DNA from: Halomonas halophila | GTDB taxonomy: Bacteria; Pseudomonadota; Gammaproteobacteria; Pseudomonadales; Halomonadaceae | Assembly (NCBI RefSeq): GCF_030406665.1 | Contig: NZ_CP129121.1 | Location: 744,001 to 808,000, forward strand | DNA: 64,000 bases | Direction of reading: 5' to 3' | Part shown: piece after piece, positions 43,191-52,556 of the stretch | How the letters are laid out: every line of letters begins with the position of its first letter | How positions within the stretch are numbered: the stretch's first letter is position 1 | Notes under the pieces: generated by a model | What the model was told of the DNA's origin: nothing | Seen by the model: only the letters and a program-made list of their open reading frames with translations | Database searches by the model: none | Program-made: the position numbers and the translations under genes

Positions 43191-43205
43191 AAATGTCTGA
43201 CATTT
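43191..43205. promoter_or_regulatory. Candidate DgoR operator
   Basis: AAATGTCTGACATTT is a perfect 15-bp palindrome around a central T. It fits the GT-N3-AC core that FadR/FCD-family regulators bind. It lies 45 nt upstream of the dgoR ATG at 43250 and so would control the dgo operon by autoregulation. Confidence 0.6.
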
Positions 43206-43249
43206 CGTCCGCGACGTCCGAGGCGCCGCGACCCCGTGAGGAACCATCG

Positions 43250-43999
43250 ATGAGTCTCGAGGATCTGGGCCCCCACCTGGGCGATGCCGACGCCCTCGCC
43301 CGGCGGCTGGCTCGGGCGCTGCTCGGCGGGCGCTGGCAGCCCGGCGACGCCTTCCCCAAGGAGCTGGACATCGCCGCCCACTGCGCCGTCAGCCGCAACC
43401 TGGTGCGCAACGCCCTGGCCAGCCTGACCGCCGCGGGCCTGCTCGAGCGCACCGCCGGGCGCGGCACCCGGGTGCGTGAGGTCGGCGACTGGCATCTGCT
43501 CGATCCGCAGATGAGCGACTGGCTGGTCGGCCTGACGCATCCCCAGCCGCAGCTGGTGCGCGAGCTGCTGGCGTTCCGCTACTCCGCGGAGCCGGTGGTG
43601 GCGGAACTGGCCGCCCGCGCCGCCGGGGACGACGATCTGGCCCGCCTCGAGGCGGCCTTCCGCGGCATGGAAGACACCGCCGATGCCTCGGCGCTGGCCG
43701 GCCAGCACGTGGAGTACGACGTGGCCTTCCACGAGGCCATCTACGAGGCCAGCCACAACCTGATCTGGCGCCAGATGGGGCACCTGCTGCGGCCGTCGAT
43801 CCTGGCCTTGGTGCAGCACTCCCAGCGCCCTGCCCGCGGCGACGACGGCCTCGGCGACAGCCTGGCGCGTCACGGCGCGGTGCTGGAGGCGATCAAGGGC
43901 GGCGACGGGCCGCGTGCCGCCCGGGCCGCCCGCGAGGTGCTGGGCCGCACCGCCCGCGACCTGGGCGTCGACACCGATACCGGCGCCCGCGCCGACTGA
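43250..43999 (+). CDS. dgoR: FadR/FCD-type GntR regulator of galactonate use (DgoR-like)
   Basis: This 249-aa repressor-type protein has a GntR winged helix (about 10-75: LARALLGGRWQPGDAFPKEL, CAVSRNLVRNALASLTAAGL) and an FCD ligand domain (about 95-230: ELLAFRYSAEPVVAELAARA, EYDVAFHEAIYEASHNLIWR) with the metal-binding Asp and His residues. ATG 43250 has GAGGAA upstream. An ATG at 43193 lies within the palindromic operator and is rejected. It precedes dgoD by 76 nt. Galactonate as effector is inferred from the operon. Confidence 0.87.
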   Translation: MSLEDLGPHLGDADALARRLARALLGGRWQPGDAFPKELDIAAHCAVSRNLVRNALASLTAAGLLERTAGRGTRVREVGDWHLLDPQMSDWLVGLTHPQPQLVRELLAFRYSAEPVVAELAARAAGDDDLARLEAAFRGMEDTADASALAGQHVEYDVAFHEAIYEASHNLIWRQMGHLLRPSILALVQHSQRPARGDDGLGDSLARHGAVLEAIKGGDGPRAARAAREVLGRTARDLGVDTDTGARAD

Positions 44000-44075
44000 G
44001 TCGACGGATTATCCACGGTCGCCCTGCGGCGGCCGTTCACGCTTGACCGTTCATGTTTTCAGAAAGGAGCCATCC

Positions 44076-45224
44076 ATGAAGATCACCCGACTCAAGACCT
44101 GGCAGGTGCCGCCGCGCTGGCTGTTTCTCAAGATCGAGACCGACGAGGGCGTCTACGGCTGGGGTGAGCCGGTCATCGAAGGCCGTGCCGCCACCGTCGA
44201 GGCCGCGGTCCACGAGCTGTCCGACTATCTGATCGGCCAGGACCCGCACCGCATCGAGCACCTGTGGAACACGATGTACCGCGCCGGCTTCTACCGCGGC
44301 GGGCCGATCCTGATGAGCGCCATCGCCGGCATCGACCAGGCGCTGTGGGACCTCAAGGGCCGCGACCTGGGCGTGCCCGTGCACCAGCTGCTGGGCGGCG
44401 CCGTGCGCGACAGGATGCGCATGTACGCCTGGACCGGCGGCGACCGGCCGAGTGACGTGGGCGAGGGCGCCAAGGCGCTGGTCGATCAGGGCTTCACCGC
44501 CTTCAAGATGAACGGCACCCCGGAGCTGCAGATCGTCGACAGCCATCGCAAGGTCGACGAGGCCGTGGCGCGGGTCTCCGAGGCCCGCGAGGCGGTGGGT
44601 CCGGACGTCGGCATCGGCATCGACTTCCACGGCCGCGTGCACCGGCCCATGGCCAAGGCGCTGCTGCGCGAGCTGGAGCCCTTCCACCCGATGTTCGTCG
44701 AGGAGCCGGTAGCCCCCGAGCACCTGCCCAGCCTCAAGCACATCGCCGGCGGGCTCGGCTATCCGCTGGCCACCGGCGAGCGCCTGCATACCCGCTTCGA
44801 GTTCCGCGATCTGCTGGCCGACGGCATGATCGACATCGTCCAGCCCGACCTGTCCCACTGCGGCGGCATCAGCGAGGGCCTGAAGATCGCCGCCCTGGCC
44901 TCCGCCCACGACGTGGCCATGGCCCCGCACTGCCCGCTCGGCCCGCTGACGCTGGCCACCTCGCTGCACGTGGATGCGGTCAGCCACAACGCCTTCATCC
45001 AGGAACAGAGCATGGGCATCCACTACAACAAGGACAACGACGTGCTCGACTACCTGGTCGACAAGTCGGCGCTCAGCATCGAGGACGGCTTCTGCGCCAT
45101 TCCCCAGGGGCCGGGGCTGGGCGTGGAGATCGACGAGGCCTTCGTCGAGGAGCGCGCCAAGGTGGGCCATCGCTGGCGCAACCCGGTGTGGACCCATGAC
45201 GACGGCTCCATCGCCGAATGGTAA
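44076..45224 (+). CDS. dgoD: D-galactonate dehydratase
   Basis: DgoD dehydrates D-galactonate to 2-dehydro-3-deoxy-galactonate. The 382-aa enolase-superfamily enzyme has the capping domain MKITRLKTWQVPPRWLFLKI and barrel ligands in GIGIDFHGRVH (Asp, His), MFVEEPVAPE (Glu) and LATGERLHTRFEF (Glu), plus the catalytic His in MAPHCPLGPLTLA. Length equals E. coli DgoD (382 aa). AAGGAG precedes ATG 44076. It starts the catabolic run dgoD-dgoK-dgoA-lactonase. Confidence 0.93.
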   Translation: MKITRLKTWQVPPRWLFLKIETDEGVYGWGEPVIEGRAATVEAAVHELSDYLIGQDPHRIEHLWNTMYRAGFYRGGPILMSAIAGIDQALWDLKGRDLGVPVHQLLGGAVRDRMRMYAWTGGDRPSDVGEGAKALVDQGFTAFKMNGTPELQIVDSHRKVDEAVARVSEAREAVGPDVGIGIDFHGRVHRPMAKALLRELEPFHPMFVEEPVAPEHLPSLKHIAGGLGYPLATGERLHTRFEFRDLLADGMIDIVQPDLSHCGGISEGLKIAALASAHDVAMAPHCPLGPLTLATSLHVDAVSHNAFIQEQSMGIHYNKDNDVLDYLVDKSALSIEDGFCAIPQGPGLGVEIDEAFVEERAKVGHRWRNPVWTHDDGSIAEW

Positions 45225-45235
45225 GCGAGGCCGAG

Positions 45236-46216
45236 ATGAGTGAATCGATTTCCACGCGGCTGGCCTGGGTCGCCGTCGACTGGGGCTCCAGCAACCTGCG
45301 CGCCTGGGCCATGGACGCGGGCGGCGCGGTGCTGGCCGAGGCCGAGGCCGCCCGCGGCATGCTGGGCCTGGCCCCGGCCGACTATGAGCCGGCGCTGCTG
45401 GCCGTCATCGGCGACTGGCTGCCGGCCGAGGGCCGCATCACGGTGCTGGTATGCGGCATGGCCGGGGCTCGCCAGGGCTGGCGCGAGGCGCCGTACCGGC
45501 CGGTGCCCACCGCGCTCGACGCCCTGGCCGAGGGCGCGGTGAGCCCGGCCGTCGAGGACGCACGCCTCGACGTGCGTCTGCTGCCCGGCCTGTGCCAGGG
45601 CGCGGACGCCGGCGGCTTCGACGTGATGCGCGGCGAGGAGACCCAGCTCGCCGGCCTGGCGGCCCTCGAGTCCGGCGTTTCCGGCCTCGTCTGCCTGCCC
45701 GGCACCCATGCCAAGTGGGCGACCCTCGACAGCGGCCGGGTCGAGCGTTTCCACACCTACATGACCGGCGAGCTCTATCGCCTGCTGGCCGAACGCTCCG
45801 TGCTGGCCCACTCGCTCTCCGAGGACGACCTCGAGGACTCGGCCTGCCGCGAGGCCTTCAGCGCCGCGGTGGCCGAGGCCGCCGCCGCGCCCGAGGCCTT
45901 CACCCGGACGCTGTTCGGGCTGCGCGCCATGGACCTGCTCGACGACGCCCTGCCGGATGGCGAGGCCCGCGGCGCCGTGCTGGCGGCCCGGCTCTCCGGG
46001 CTCGCCATCGGCCTGGAGCTGGCCGGCGCCTGTGGCGAGCTGGCCGCAGGCCAGAGCGTGCGGCTGATCGGCGTCGAGGCGCTGTGCCGCCGCTACGCCC
46101 TGGCGCTCTCGGCGCTGGGCCACTCAAGCGAGATCATCGCCAACCGGCGCGCGGTGCTGGCCGGCCTCGGGCTGGCTCACGCCGCCCTCGCGCACGATGC
46201 CCTTGACCATGACTGA
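45236..46216 (+). CDS. dgoK: 2-dehydro-3-deoxygalactonokinase
   Basis: DgoK phosphorylates 2-dehydro-3-deoxy-D-galactonate. The 326-aa sugar-acid kinase shows WVAVDWGSSNLRAWAMDAGG (phosphate-1 loop), ITVLVCGMAGARQGWREAPY, FDVMRGEETQLAGLAALESG and LVCLPGTHAKWATLDSGRVE. ATG 45236 with GAGG five bases upstream starts 11 nt after dgoD; an ATG at 45218 would overlap dgoD and lacks a ribosome site. Confidence 0.93.
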   Translation: MSESISTRLAWVAVDWGSSNLRAWAMDAGGAVLAEAEAARGMLGLAPADYEPALLAVIGDWLPAEGRITVLVCGMAGARQGWREAPYRPVPTALDALAEGAVSPAVEDARLDVRLLPGLCQGADAGGFDVMRGEETQLAGLAALESGVSGLVCLPGTHAKWATLDSGRVERFHTYMTGELYRLLAERSVLAHSLSEDDLEDSACREAFSAAVAEAAAAPEAFTRTLFGLRAMDLLDDALPDGEARGAVLAARLSGLAIGLELAGACGELAAGQSVRLIGVEALCRRYALALSALGHSSEIIANRRAVLAGLGLAHAALAHDALDHD

Positions 46217-46232
46217 ACAGGAGTCTTGTCCC

Positions 46233-46838
46233 ATGTCCCTTCCGCTGATCGGTATCCTGCGCGGCATCACCCCCGACGAGGTGGTCGAGGTCGGCGAGGC
46301 GCTGCTCGCCGCCGGCCTCGACCGCCTCGAGGTGCCGCTGAACTCCCCCGAGCCGCTGGAGAGCATCCGTCGCCTGGCCGAGGCGCTGGGCGATCGCGCC
46401 GCTGTGGGCGCCGGCACCGTGCTGACGCCCGAGCAGGTGCGCGACGTGCATGCCGTCGGCGGCCGGCTGATCGTGTCGCCCAACTGCCGCCCAGCGGTGA
46501 TCGAGGAGACCCGCCGGCTGGGCATGGCGTCCTATCCCGGCATCGTCACGCCTTCCGAGGCCTTCGATGCCCTGGATGCGGGCGCCACGGCGCTCAAGCT
46601 GTTCCCGGCGGTGCAGGTCGGCCTCGAAGGGATGAAGGCGGTGCGCGCGGTGCTGCCGGCGGGGACCGAGCTCTATGCCGTGGGCGGCATCGGCGTCGAC
46701 AACTTCGCCCAGTGGCGGGCCGCCGGCGTCGACGGCGCCGGGCTCGGCAGCGCCCTCTACCAGCCCGGCCTCGGCGCCGAAGAGGTCGGCGAGCGGGCGC
46801 GCAAGCTGGTCGAGGCCTGGCGGGCGGCGCAGCCATGA
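46233..46838 (+). CDS. dgoA: 2-dehydro-3-deoxy-6-phosphogalactonate aldolase
   Basis: DgoA splits KDPGal into pyruvate and glyceraldehyde 3-phosphate. This 201-aa class I aldolase has Glu33 in LEVPLNSPEPLES and the Schiff-base Lys122 in GATALKLFPAVQVG. GRLIVSPNCRPAVIEETRRL is closer to DgoA than to Eda, which is encoded separately at 51.1 kb. ATG 46233 has AGGAG nine or ten bases upstream; ATG 46209 is less likely. The stop overlaps the lactonase start. Confidence 0.92.
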   Translation: MSLPLIGILRGITPDEVVEVGEALLAAGLDRLEVPLNSPEPLESIRRLAEALGDRAAVGAGTVLTPEQVRDVHAVGGRLIVSPNCRPAVIEETRRLGMASYPGIVTPSEAFDALDAGATALKLFPAVQVGLEGMKAVRAVLPAGTELYAVGGIGVDNFAQWRAAGVDGAGLGSALYQPGLGAEEVGERARKLVEAWRAAQP

Positions 46839-47725
46839 GCGGGGCGCGAGTGACTGGGGGCGTGCGCACGGCGGTGGCCAGCGGCTGCGAGCTGGGCGAG
46901 GGGCCCCAGTGGCACGCGGCGTCCGGCCGCCTGGTGTGGTGCGACATCCTCGGCAAGCGGCTGCACTGGCTGGAGGTGGAAAGCGGCGAGACCGGCGTGA
47001 TCGACCTCGATCACATGGCCTCGCTGGCCGCGCCGCTGGACGACGGCGGAATGCTGGTGGTGGGCGAGGACCGTCTGAGCCGTCTGGATCTCGCTAGTGG
47101 CGCGATTGAGCGGCTGATGGGTTTCGAGGGCGACAACGCCGTCACCCGCAGCAACGACGCGCGGGTGGATCGTCACGGCAGCCTGTGGCTGTCGAGCATG
47201 GGCAAGGGCGCCGAAAGCGGCGCCGGCAGCCTCTACCGGCTGCATCGCGGCGAGCTTTCGCGGCTCAGGAGCGGGCTGACGATTCCCAACGCGATCTGCT
47301 TCTCGCCGCAGGGGGAGTTTGCCCACTTCGCCGACACGGCCCGCGGCATCGTCTATCGTTGGGCGCTGGACGCCGAAGGCTGGCCGGTCGGCGAGCCCGA
47401 GCCCTGGGTGGACGTCACTCAGCGCGAGGGCAATCCCGACGGCGCGGTGATCGACGCCGAAGGTGCCATGTGGCTGGCGCTGTGGGGCGCCGGCAAGGTG
47501 GTGCGCCTGGACCGCGAGGGCCGCGAGATCGGCGCCATTGTCCTTCCTACCTCCCAGCCCTCCTGCCCGGCCTTCGGCGGCCCGGGGCTGGCCTCGCTCT
47601 ACATCACCACCGCCCGCGAGGGCATGAGCGCCGAGCAGCGGGCCCGCGAGCCCGGGGCCGGCGACCTGTTCGTCGCCGAGCTTGCGGTGCGGGGGCTCGC
47701 CGAGCCGACGCTGCGGCTCGGCTGA
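46835..47725 (+). CDS. SMP-30/gluconolactonase-family sugar lactonase
   Basis: This 296-aa beta-propeller lactonase probably hydrolyses galactono-lactone to galactonate, feeding DgoD. Metal ligands are visible as Glu in CELGEGPQWHAASGRLVWCD, Asn in LTIPNAICFSPQG and Asp in REGNPDGAVIDAEGAMWLAL. The ATG overlaps the dgoA stop (ATGA). No galactose dehydrogenase is in the window, so the upstream oxidation step is elsewhere or the lactone is imported. It converges with hexR (6-nt gap). Confidence 0.88.
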   Translation: MSGARVTGGVRTAVASGCELGEGPQWHAASGRLVWCDILGKRLHWLEVESGETGVIDLDHMASLAAPLDDGGMLVVGEDRLSRLDLASGAIERLMGFEGDNAVTRSNDARVDRHGSLWLSSMGKGAESGAGSLYRLHRGELSRLRSGLTIPNAICFSPQGEFAHFADTARGIVYRWALDAEGWPVGEPEPWVDVTQREGNPDGAVIDAEGAMWLALWGAGKVVRLDREGREIGAIVLPTSQPSCPAFGGPGLASLYITTAREGMSAEQRAREPGAGDLFVAELAVRGLAEPTLRLG

Positions 47726-47731
47726 GCCCTC

Positions 47732-48595
47732 TCAGCCTGCGTCGCCCATCGGATAGCGGGTCTCGCGCAGGCTGTCCTTGATCTTCTTCAGATGGGGCAG
47801 GAAGTCCTCGCCGCGGCGCAGGGTCACGCCGGTGGCCAGCACGTCGATCAGCGCCAGCTGGATCATGCGCGAGGTCATCGGCATGTAGTGGTCGGTGTCC
47901 TCCGGCGCCGAGACCGCCAGGGTCTCGGTGCACTCGGCCGCCAGCGGCGAGTCCGGCGCGGTGATGCCCAGCACCACGGCACCGTTGTTGCGCGCCACCT
48001 GGGCGATGTCCACCAGCTCCCGGGTGCGCCCGGTGTAGGACAGGATCACCACCACGTCGCCGGTGTGGCAGGCGGCGGCGATCATGCGCTGCATCAGCAC
48101 GTCGATATAGGCCGACACCGGGATATTGAAGCGGAAGAACTTGTGCTGGGCGTCCTGGGCCACGGCGCCCGAGGCGCCCAGGCCGAAGAAGTGCAGCTGC
48201 TTGGCCTGGGTCAGATAGTCGACCACGCGCTCGACCCGGGCCGGGTCGATCTCGCGTCGGGCGACGTCCAGGGCGGCGATGGTGGCGCCGAAGATCTTGC
48301 CGGTGTACTCGCCCGCCGCGTCGCCGGGTTCCACCGCCTGGCTGACATAGGGCGTGCCGCCGGCCAGACTCTGTGCCAGCTTGATCTTGAAGTCCGGATA
48401 GCCCTTGGCGTCGAAGCTGCGGCAGAAGCGGTTGACCGTGGGCTCGCTGACCGAGGCCGCATGGGCCAGGCTGGCGATGCTCATGCTGGTGGCGGCGGTC
48501 GGGTCGGCGAGGATGACGTCGGCGACCTTGCGTTCGGATCGGTTGAGCTCATCGAGGCGACGGCGAATGCGGTCCAGCAGATCGTGACTGACCAT
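47732..48595 (-). CDS. hexR: RpiR-family regulator HexR
   Basis: HexR represses Entner-Doudoroff and related genes and is released by KDPG. The 287-aa protein has an N-terminal HTH_6 domain (LDELNRSERKVADVILADPT, HAASVSEPTVNRFCRSFDAK) and a SIS domain (about 125-260: QLHFFGLGASGAVAQDAQHK, VVVILSYTGRTRELVDIAQV). It is divergent from zwf, the classic HexR arrangement. Confidence 0.92.
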   Translation of the reverse strand: MVSHDLLDRIRRRLDELNRSERKVADVILADPTAATSMSIASLAHAASVSEPTVNRFCRSFDAKGYPDFKIKLAQSLAGGTPYVSQAVEPGDAAGEYTGKIFGATIAALDVARREIDPARVERVVDYLTQAKQLHFFGLGASGAVAQDAQHKFFRFNIPVSAYIDVLMQRMIAAACHTGDVVVILSYTGRTRELVDIAQVARNNGAVVLGITAPDSPLAAECTETLAVSAPEDTDHYMPMTSRMIQLALIDVLATGVTLRRGEDFLPHLKKIKDSLRETRYPMGDAG

Positions 48596-48658
48596 GCGCG
48601 GGGGAGTCTCCGTGAGGCGGTTGCGGCGTCGTTCGCCGCCGGTGTGTCGATATGATGT

Positions 48659-48758
48659 GGTGATTTAACTACATTATGTCCACTATCCTAGCGCGCGCGG
48701 GCGGGTAACGGCCAGCCGTGACCGCTCGGACCTCTCCATATTTAGTAGTAAATTTACA
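48659..48758. promoter_or_regulatory. Two candidate HexR operators between hexR and zwf
   Basis: GGTGATTTAACTACA (48659-48673) and AGTAGTAAATTTACA (48744-48758) each match 10 of the 12 constrained bases of the HexR consensus TGTARTNNNAYTACA. The gap is AT-rich, so chance matches are easier here. One site lies near each gene, as expected for autoregulation and zwf control. Confidence 0.5.
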
Positions 48759-48824
48759 GAAGTTTTTGGAGATGGTCGGCGCAATAGGCTATTATTTTGT
48801 TAATTTAACCAGATGAGGGTGGTC

Positions 48825-50333
<1,509 letters not shown>

Positions 50334-50359
50334 GACCGGCAGGAACGAGGACGATTGAG

Positions 50360-51025
50360 ATGAGCCAATCCCGTGAGCAACTGGCCCGGCAGCTTGCCGA
50401 GGCCGTGGCCGAGGCCCTTCGGGCCGACCTGGCCGAGCGCGAGCGCGCCCTGCTGGTGGTGTCCGGCGGCTCCACCCCGGTGCCGTTCTTCGAGGCCCTG
50501 GCCGCCATGGACCTGCCCTGGTCCCGGGTCGACGTGACCCTGGCCGACGAGCGCTGGGTCGCCGAGGACGCCGACGACAGCAACGCCCGCCTGGTGCGCG
50601 CCCACCTGATGCAGGGGCCGGCCGCCGCGGCCACCTTCGTGCCGCTGACCAGCGCCGCCGCCACGCCCGAGGAGGGCGTGACCGAGGTCAGCGAGCGCCT
50701 CGCGGCGCTGACCTGGCCGGCCAGCGTGGTGATCCTGGGCATGGGCGGCGACGGTCACACCGCCTCGCTGTTCCCGGACAGCCAGGAGCTCGGCCTGGCG
50801 CTGTCCACCGCCGATTCGGTGGTGGCGGTGCGCACGCCGAGCCAGCCCCAGCCGCGCATCACCCTGAGCGCCGATCGGTTGCACCGCTGCCCGCGTCACT
50901 TCCTGCACATCACCGGCGAGGAGAAGCGCACGGTGCTCGGCCGTGCGCTGGCCGGCGACGACACCCGGGCGCTGCCGATCCGCGCCTTCCTGGCCGGCCC
51001 GCTCGGCATCTACTGGGCGCCCTGA
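50360..51025 (+). CDS. pgl: 6-phosphogluconolactonase
   Basis: Pgl hydrolyses 6-phosphogluconolactone to 6-phosphogluconate. This 221-aa protein of the NagB/SOL type has LLVVSGGSTPVPFFEALAAM, VTLADERWVAEDADDSNARL and ILGMGGDGHTASLFPDSQEL with the catalytic His. GAGGA lies eight bases before ATG 50360. It follows zwf by 26 nt. Confidence 0.95.
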   Translation: MSQSREQLARQLAEAVAEALRADLAERERALLVVSGGSTPVPFFEALAAMDLPWSRVDVTLADERWVAEDADDSNARLVRAHLMQGPAAAATFVPLTSAAATPEEGVTEVSERLAALTWPASVVILGMGGDGHTASLFPDSQELGLALSTADSVVAVRTPSQPQPRITLSADRLHRCPRHFLHITGEEKRTVLGRALAGDDTRALPIRAFLAGPLGIYWAP

Positions 51026-51054
51026 GCCCCGGACCCCTTTCTGGAGCCATGACC

Positions 51055-51717
51055 ATGACCATCGACAAACAGCTGCCTTCCACCCGCACCACCGAGATCG
51101 ACAGCATCTGCCTCAAGGCCGAGGTGATCCCGGTGCTCGCCATCCAGCGTGTGGAAGATGCCGTGCCGCTGGCCACCGCCCTGGTCGAAGGCGGCCTCAG
51201 CGTGCTCGAGGTGACCCTGCGCACCGACTGCGCGCTGGAGGCCACCCGCCGCATCAAGGAAGCGCTGCCTCAGGCCAGCGTCGGCATCGGTACCGTGCTG
51301 ACCCCGGCGCAGTATCGCCAGGCCGAGCAGGTCGGCGCCGACTTCGTAGTGACCCCGGGCACCACCGAGGCGCTCTATCGCTACGGCGTGGAAAGCCCGG
51401 TGCCGATGCTGCCCGGCGTGGCCACCGTCTCCGAGCTGATGATCGGCTGGCAGTACGGCTATCGCCGCTTCAAGTTCTTCCCCGCCGAGGCCAGCGGTGG
51501 CGTCAAGGCGCTCAAGGCCTTCGCCGGCCCGATCCCCGAGGCGCGCTTCTGCCCGACCGGCGGCATCAGCCTGGACAACGCCGGCGACTACCTGTCCCAG
51601 CCCAACGTGATGTGCGTGGGCGGCTCCTGGCTGACGCCGAAGTCGCTGGTCGAGGCCGAGGACTGGAACGCCATCCGTCGGCTGGCCCAGGAGGCCGCGG
51701 AGCGCTTCCACCACTGA
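51055..51717 (+). CDS. eda: KDPG aldolase
   Basis: Eda cleaves 2-keto-3-deoxy-6-phosphogluconate to pyruvate and glyceraldehyde 3-phosphate. The 220-aa class I aldolase has Glu52 in VLEVTLRTDCALEA, GIGTVLTPAQY and the Schiff-base Lys140 in GYRRFKFFPAEASGG. Two ATGs lie close: GGAG at 51043-51046 is eight bases from ATG 51055 but only two from ATG 51049, so the second is chosen. It ends the zwf-pgl-eda operon before a strong terminator. Confidence 0.94.
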   Translation: MTIDKQLPSTRTTEIDSICLKAEVIPVLAIQRVEDAVPLATALVEGGLSVLEVTLRTDCALEATRRIKEALPQASVGIGTVLTPAQYRQAEQVGADFVVTPGTTEALYRYGVESPVPMLPGVATVSELMIGWQYGYRRFKFFPAEASGGVKALKAFAGPIPEARFCPTGGISLDNAGDYLSQPNVMCVGGSWLTPKSLVEAEDWNAIRRLAQEAAERFHH

Positions 51718-51770
51718 TTCTTTCGATCGACCCATCGGGTTCTCTCTCGACAGCCGTTGGCTGTCCTTGC

Positions 51771-51799
51771 GCCCCGGCCTTCATGGCCGGGGCTTTTTT
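51771..51799 (+). terminator. Terminator of zwf-pgl-eda
   Basis: A 9-bp stem (51771-51779 with 51785-51793), loop of five, followed by six T residues. It is 54 nt past the eda stop. Confidence 0.9.
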
Positions 51800-51926
51800 G
51801 TGGCCTGCACCACGGACGATCAGGAGCGGGCGTGCCGCGTCCACGGCGGTGCGCTGCTCGTGCTCCCGGGGTATCGACATACGTCTTGGTCACGTGAAAT
51901 CAGTGTGATGAAGAAGTTGGAAAAAG

Positions 51927-51943
51927 TTGGCCCGCTCCTTGCT
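51927..51943 (+). promoter_or_regulatory. Sigma-54-type promoter
   Basis: TTGG (51927-51930), exactly ten bases, then GC (51941-51942) in TTGGCCCGCTCCTTGCT. This keeps the invariant GG-N10-GC of sigma-54 promoters and differs from YTGGCACG-N4-TTGCW at two positions (the A of CACG, and a C for the favoured purine after it). It would start transcription near 51954, about 53 nt before the gene at 52007. Confidence 0.55.
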
Positions 51944-52006
51944 TGGTCTGGGTGACGTCGCTTGCGTCGCGGCGCCCGTCCCTTCGACAACACGAGGAAG
52001 CGACCC

Positions 52007-52450
52007 ATGAACGATATCGCCCCGCTTACCCTGCTCGCCCAGGATCGGCTGACCCTCGCCAGTGGCCTCGAGAGTCGGGATCTCGAGCGCTACCGCCGGC
52101 TCGCCCGGGCGCTGGCCAAGCGTCATGCCGACATCAGCCGCGTGGTGGCGCACCTCGGCGTCGAGTGCGAGCAGCAGCTCGAGGCCCTGACCGAGGCCGC
52201 CGAGCGCATGGAGCTGACCGCCTGCGTCAGCCGCGAGGAAGTGCCCGCGATTCCCCCGGTCGAGGCCATGGGCGTCGACCAGGCGCTGAAGGAGGCGCTG
52301 GACGCCGCCGACGAGGCCAGCCGCCTGTCGCGCCTGCTGCTGGACACCAACGCCACGCCGGAGCTCGAGACGGCGCTGCTGGCCTTCGCCCGTCACAAGC
52401 AGACCGAGTGCAGCATGCTGCGGGAGTGTCTGGCGGTACATGTGAAGTAG
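52007..52450 (+). CDS. Small all-helical protein of unknown function
   Basis: This is a 147-aa acidic protein I do not recognise. It appears entirely helical, with heptad-like segments. Glu/His-rich stretches (AKRHADISRVVAHLGVECEQ, FARHKQTECSMLRECLAVHV) recall metal-binding ferritin- or rubrerythrin-like bundles, but the EXXH spacing is not clear enough to assign. There is no signal peptide or membrane segment. GAGGAAG lies seven bases before ATG 52007. It is monocistronic, behind a sigma-54-type promoter and ahead of a long hairpin, suggesting nitrogen- or stress-related control. Confidence 0.7.
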   Translation: MNDIAPLTLLAQDRLTLASGLESRDLERYRRLARALAKRHADISRVVAHLGVECEQQLEALTEAAERMELTACVSREEVPAIPPVEAMGVDQALKEALDAADEASRLSRLLLDTNATPELETALLAFARHKQTECSMLRECLAVHVK

Positions 52451-52470
52451 TTTTTCCCGGTGCAAACGAG

Positions 52471-52511
52471 GACGCCCCCGACAGGCCGTACAGCGGCCTG
52501 TCGGGGGCGTC
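52471..52511. terminator. Very strong hairpin between convergent genes
   Basis: A perfect 18-bp stem (52471-52488 with 52494-52511) and 5-nt loop lie between the helical orphan gene and the end of fruA. T-tracts are weak, but its symmetry and place suit a two-way transcription stop. Confidence 0.75.
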
Positions 52512-52556
52512 CGTCGTTGTGAAGGTGGAAGGTGCGGGCGTTGTATCAGCCGGGCC

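Noticed and set aside
43193..43249. An earlier ATG (43193) for dgoR
   Set aside because: It lies in the palindromic operator, lacks a ribosome site, and adds a non-conserved tail.
48798..48811. A third HexR site just before zwf (TGTTAATTTAACCA)
   Set aside because: Four or more constrained positions differ from the consensus.
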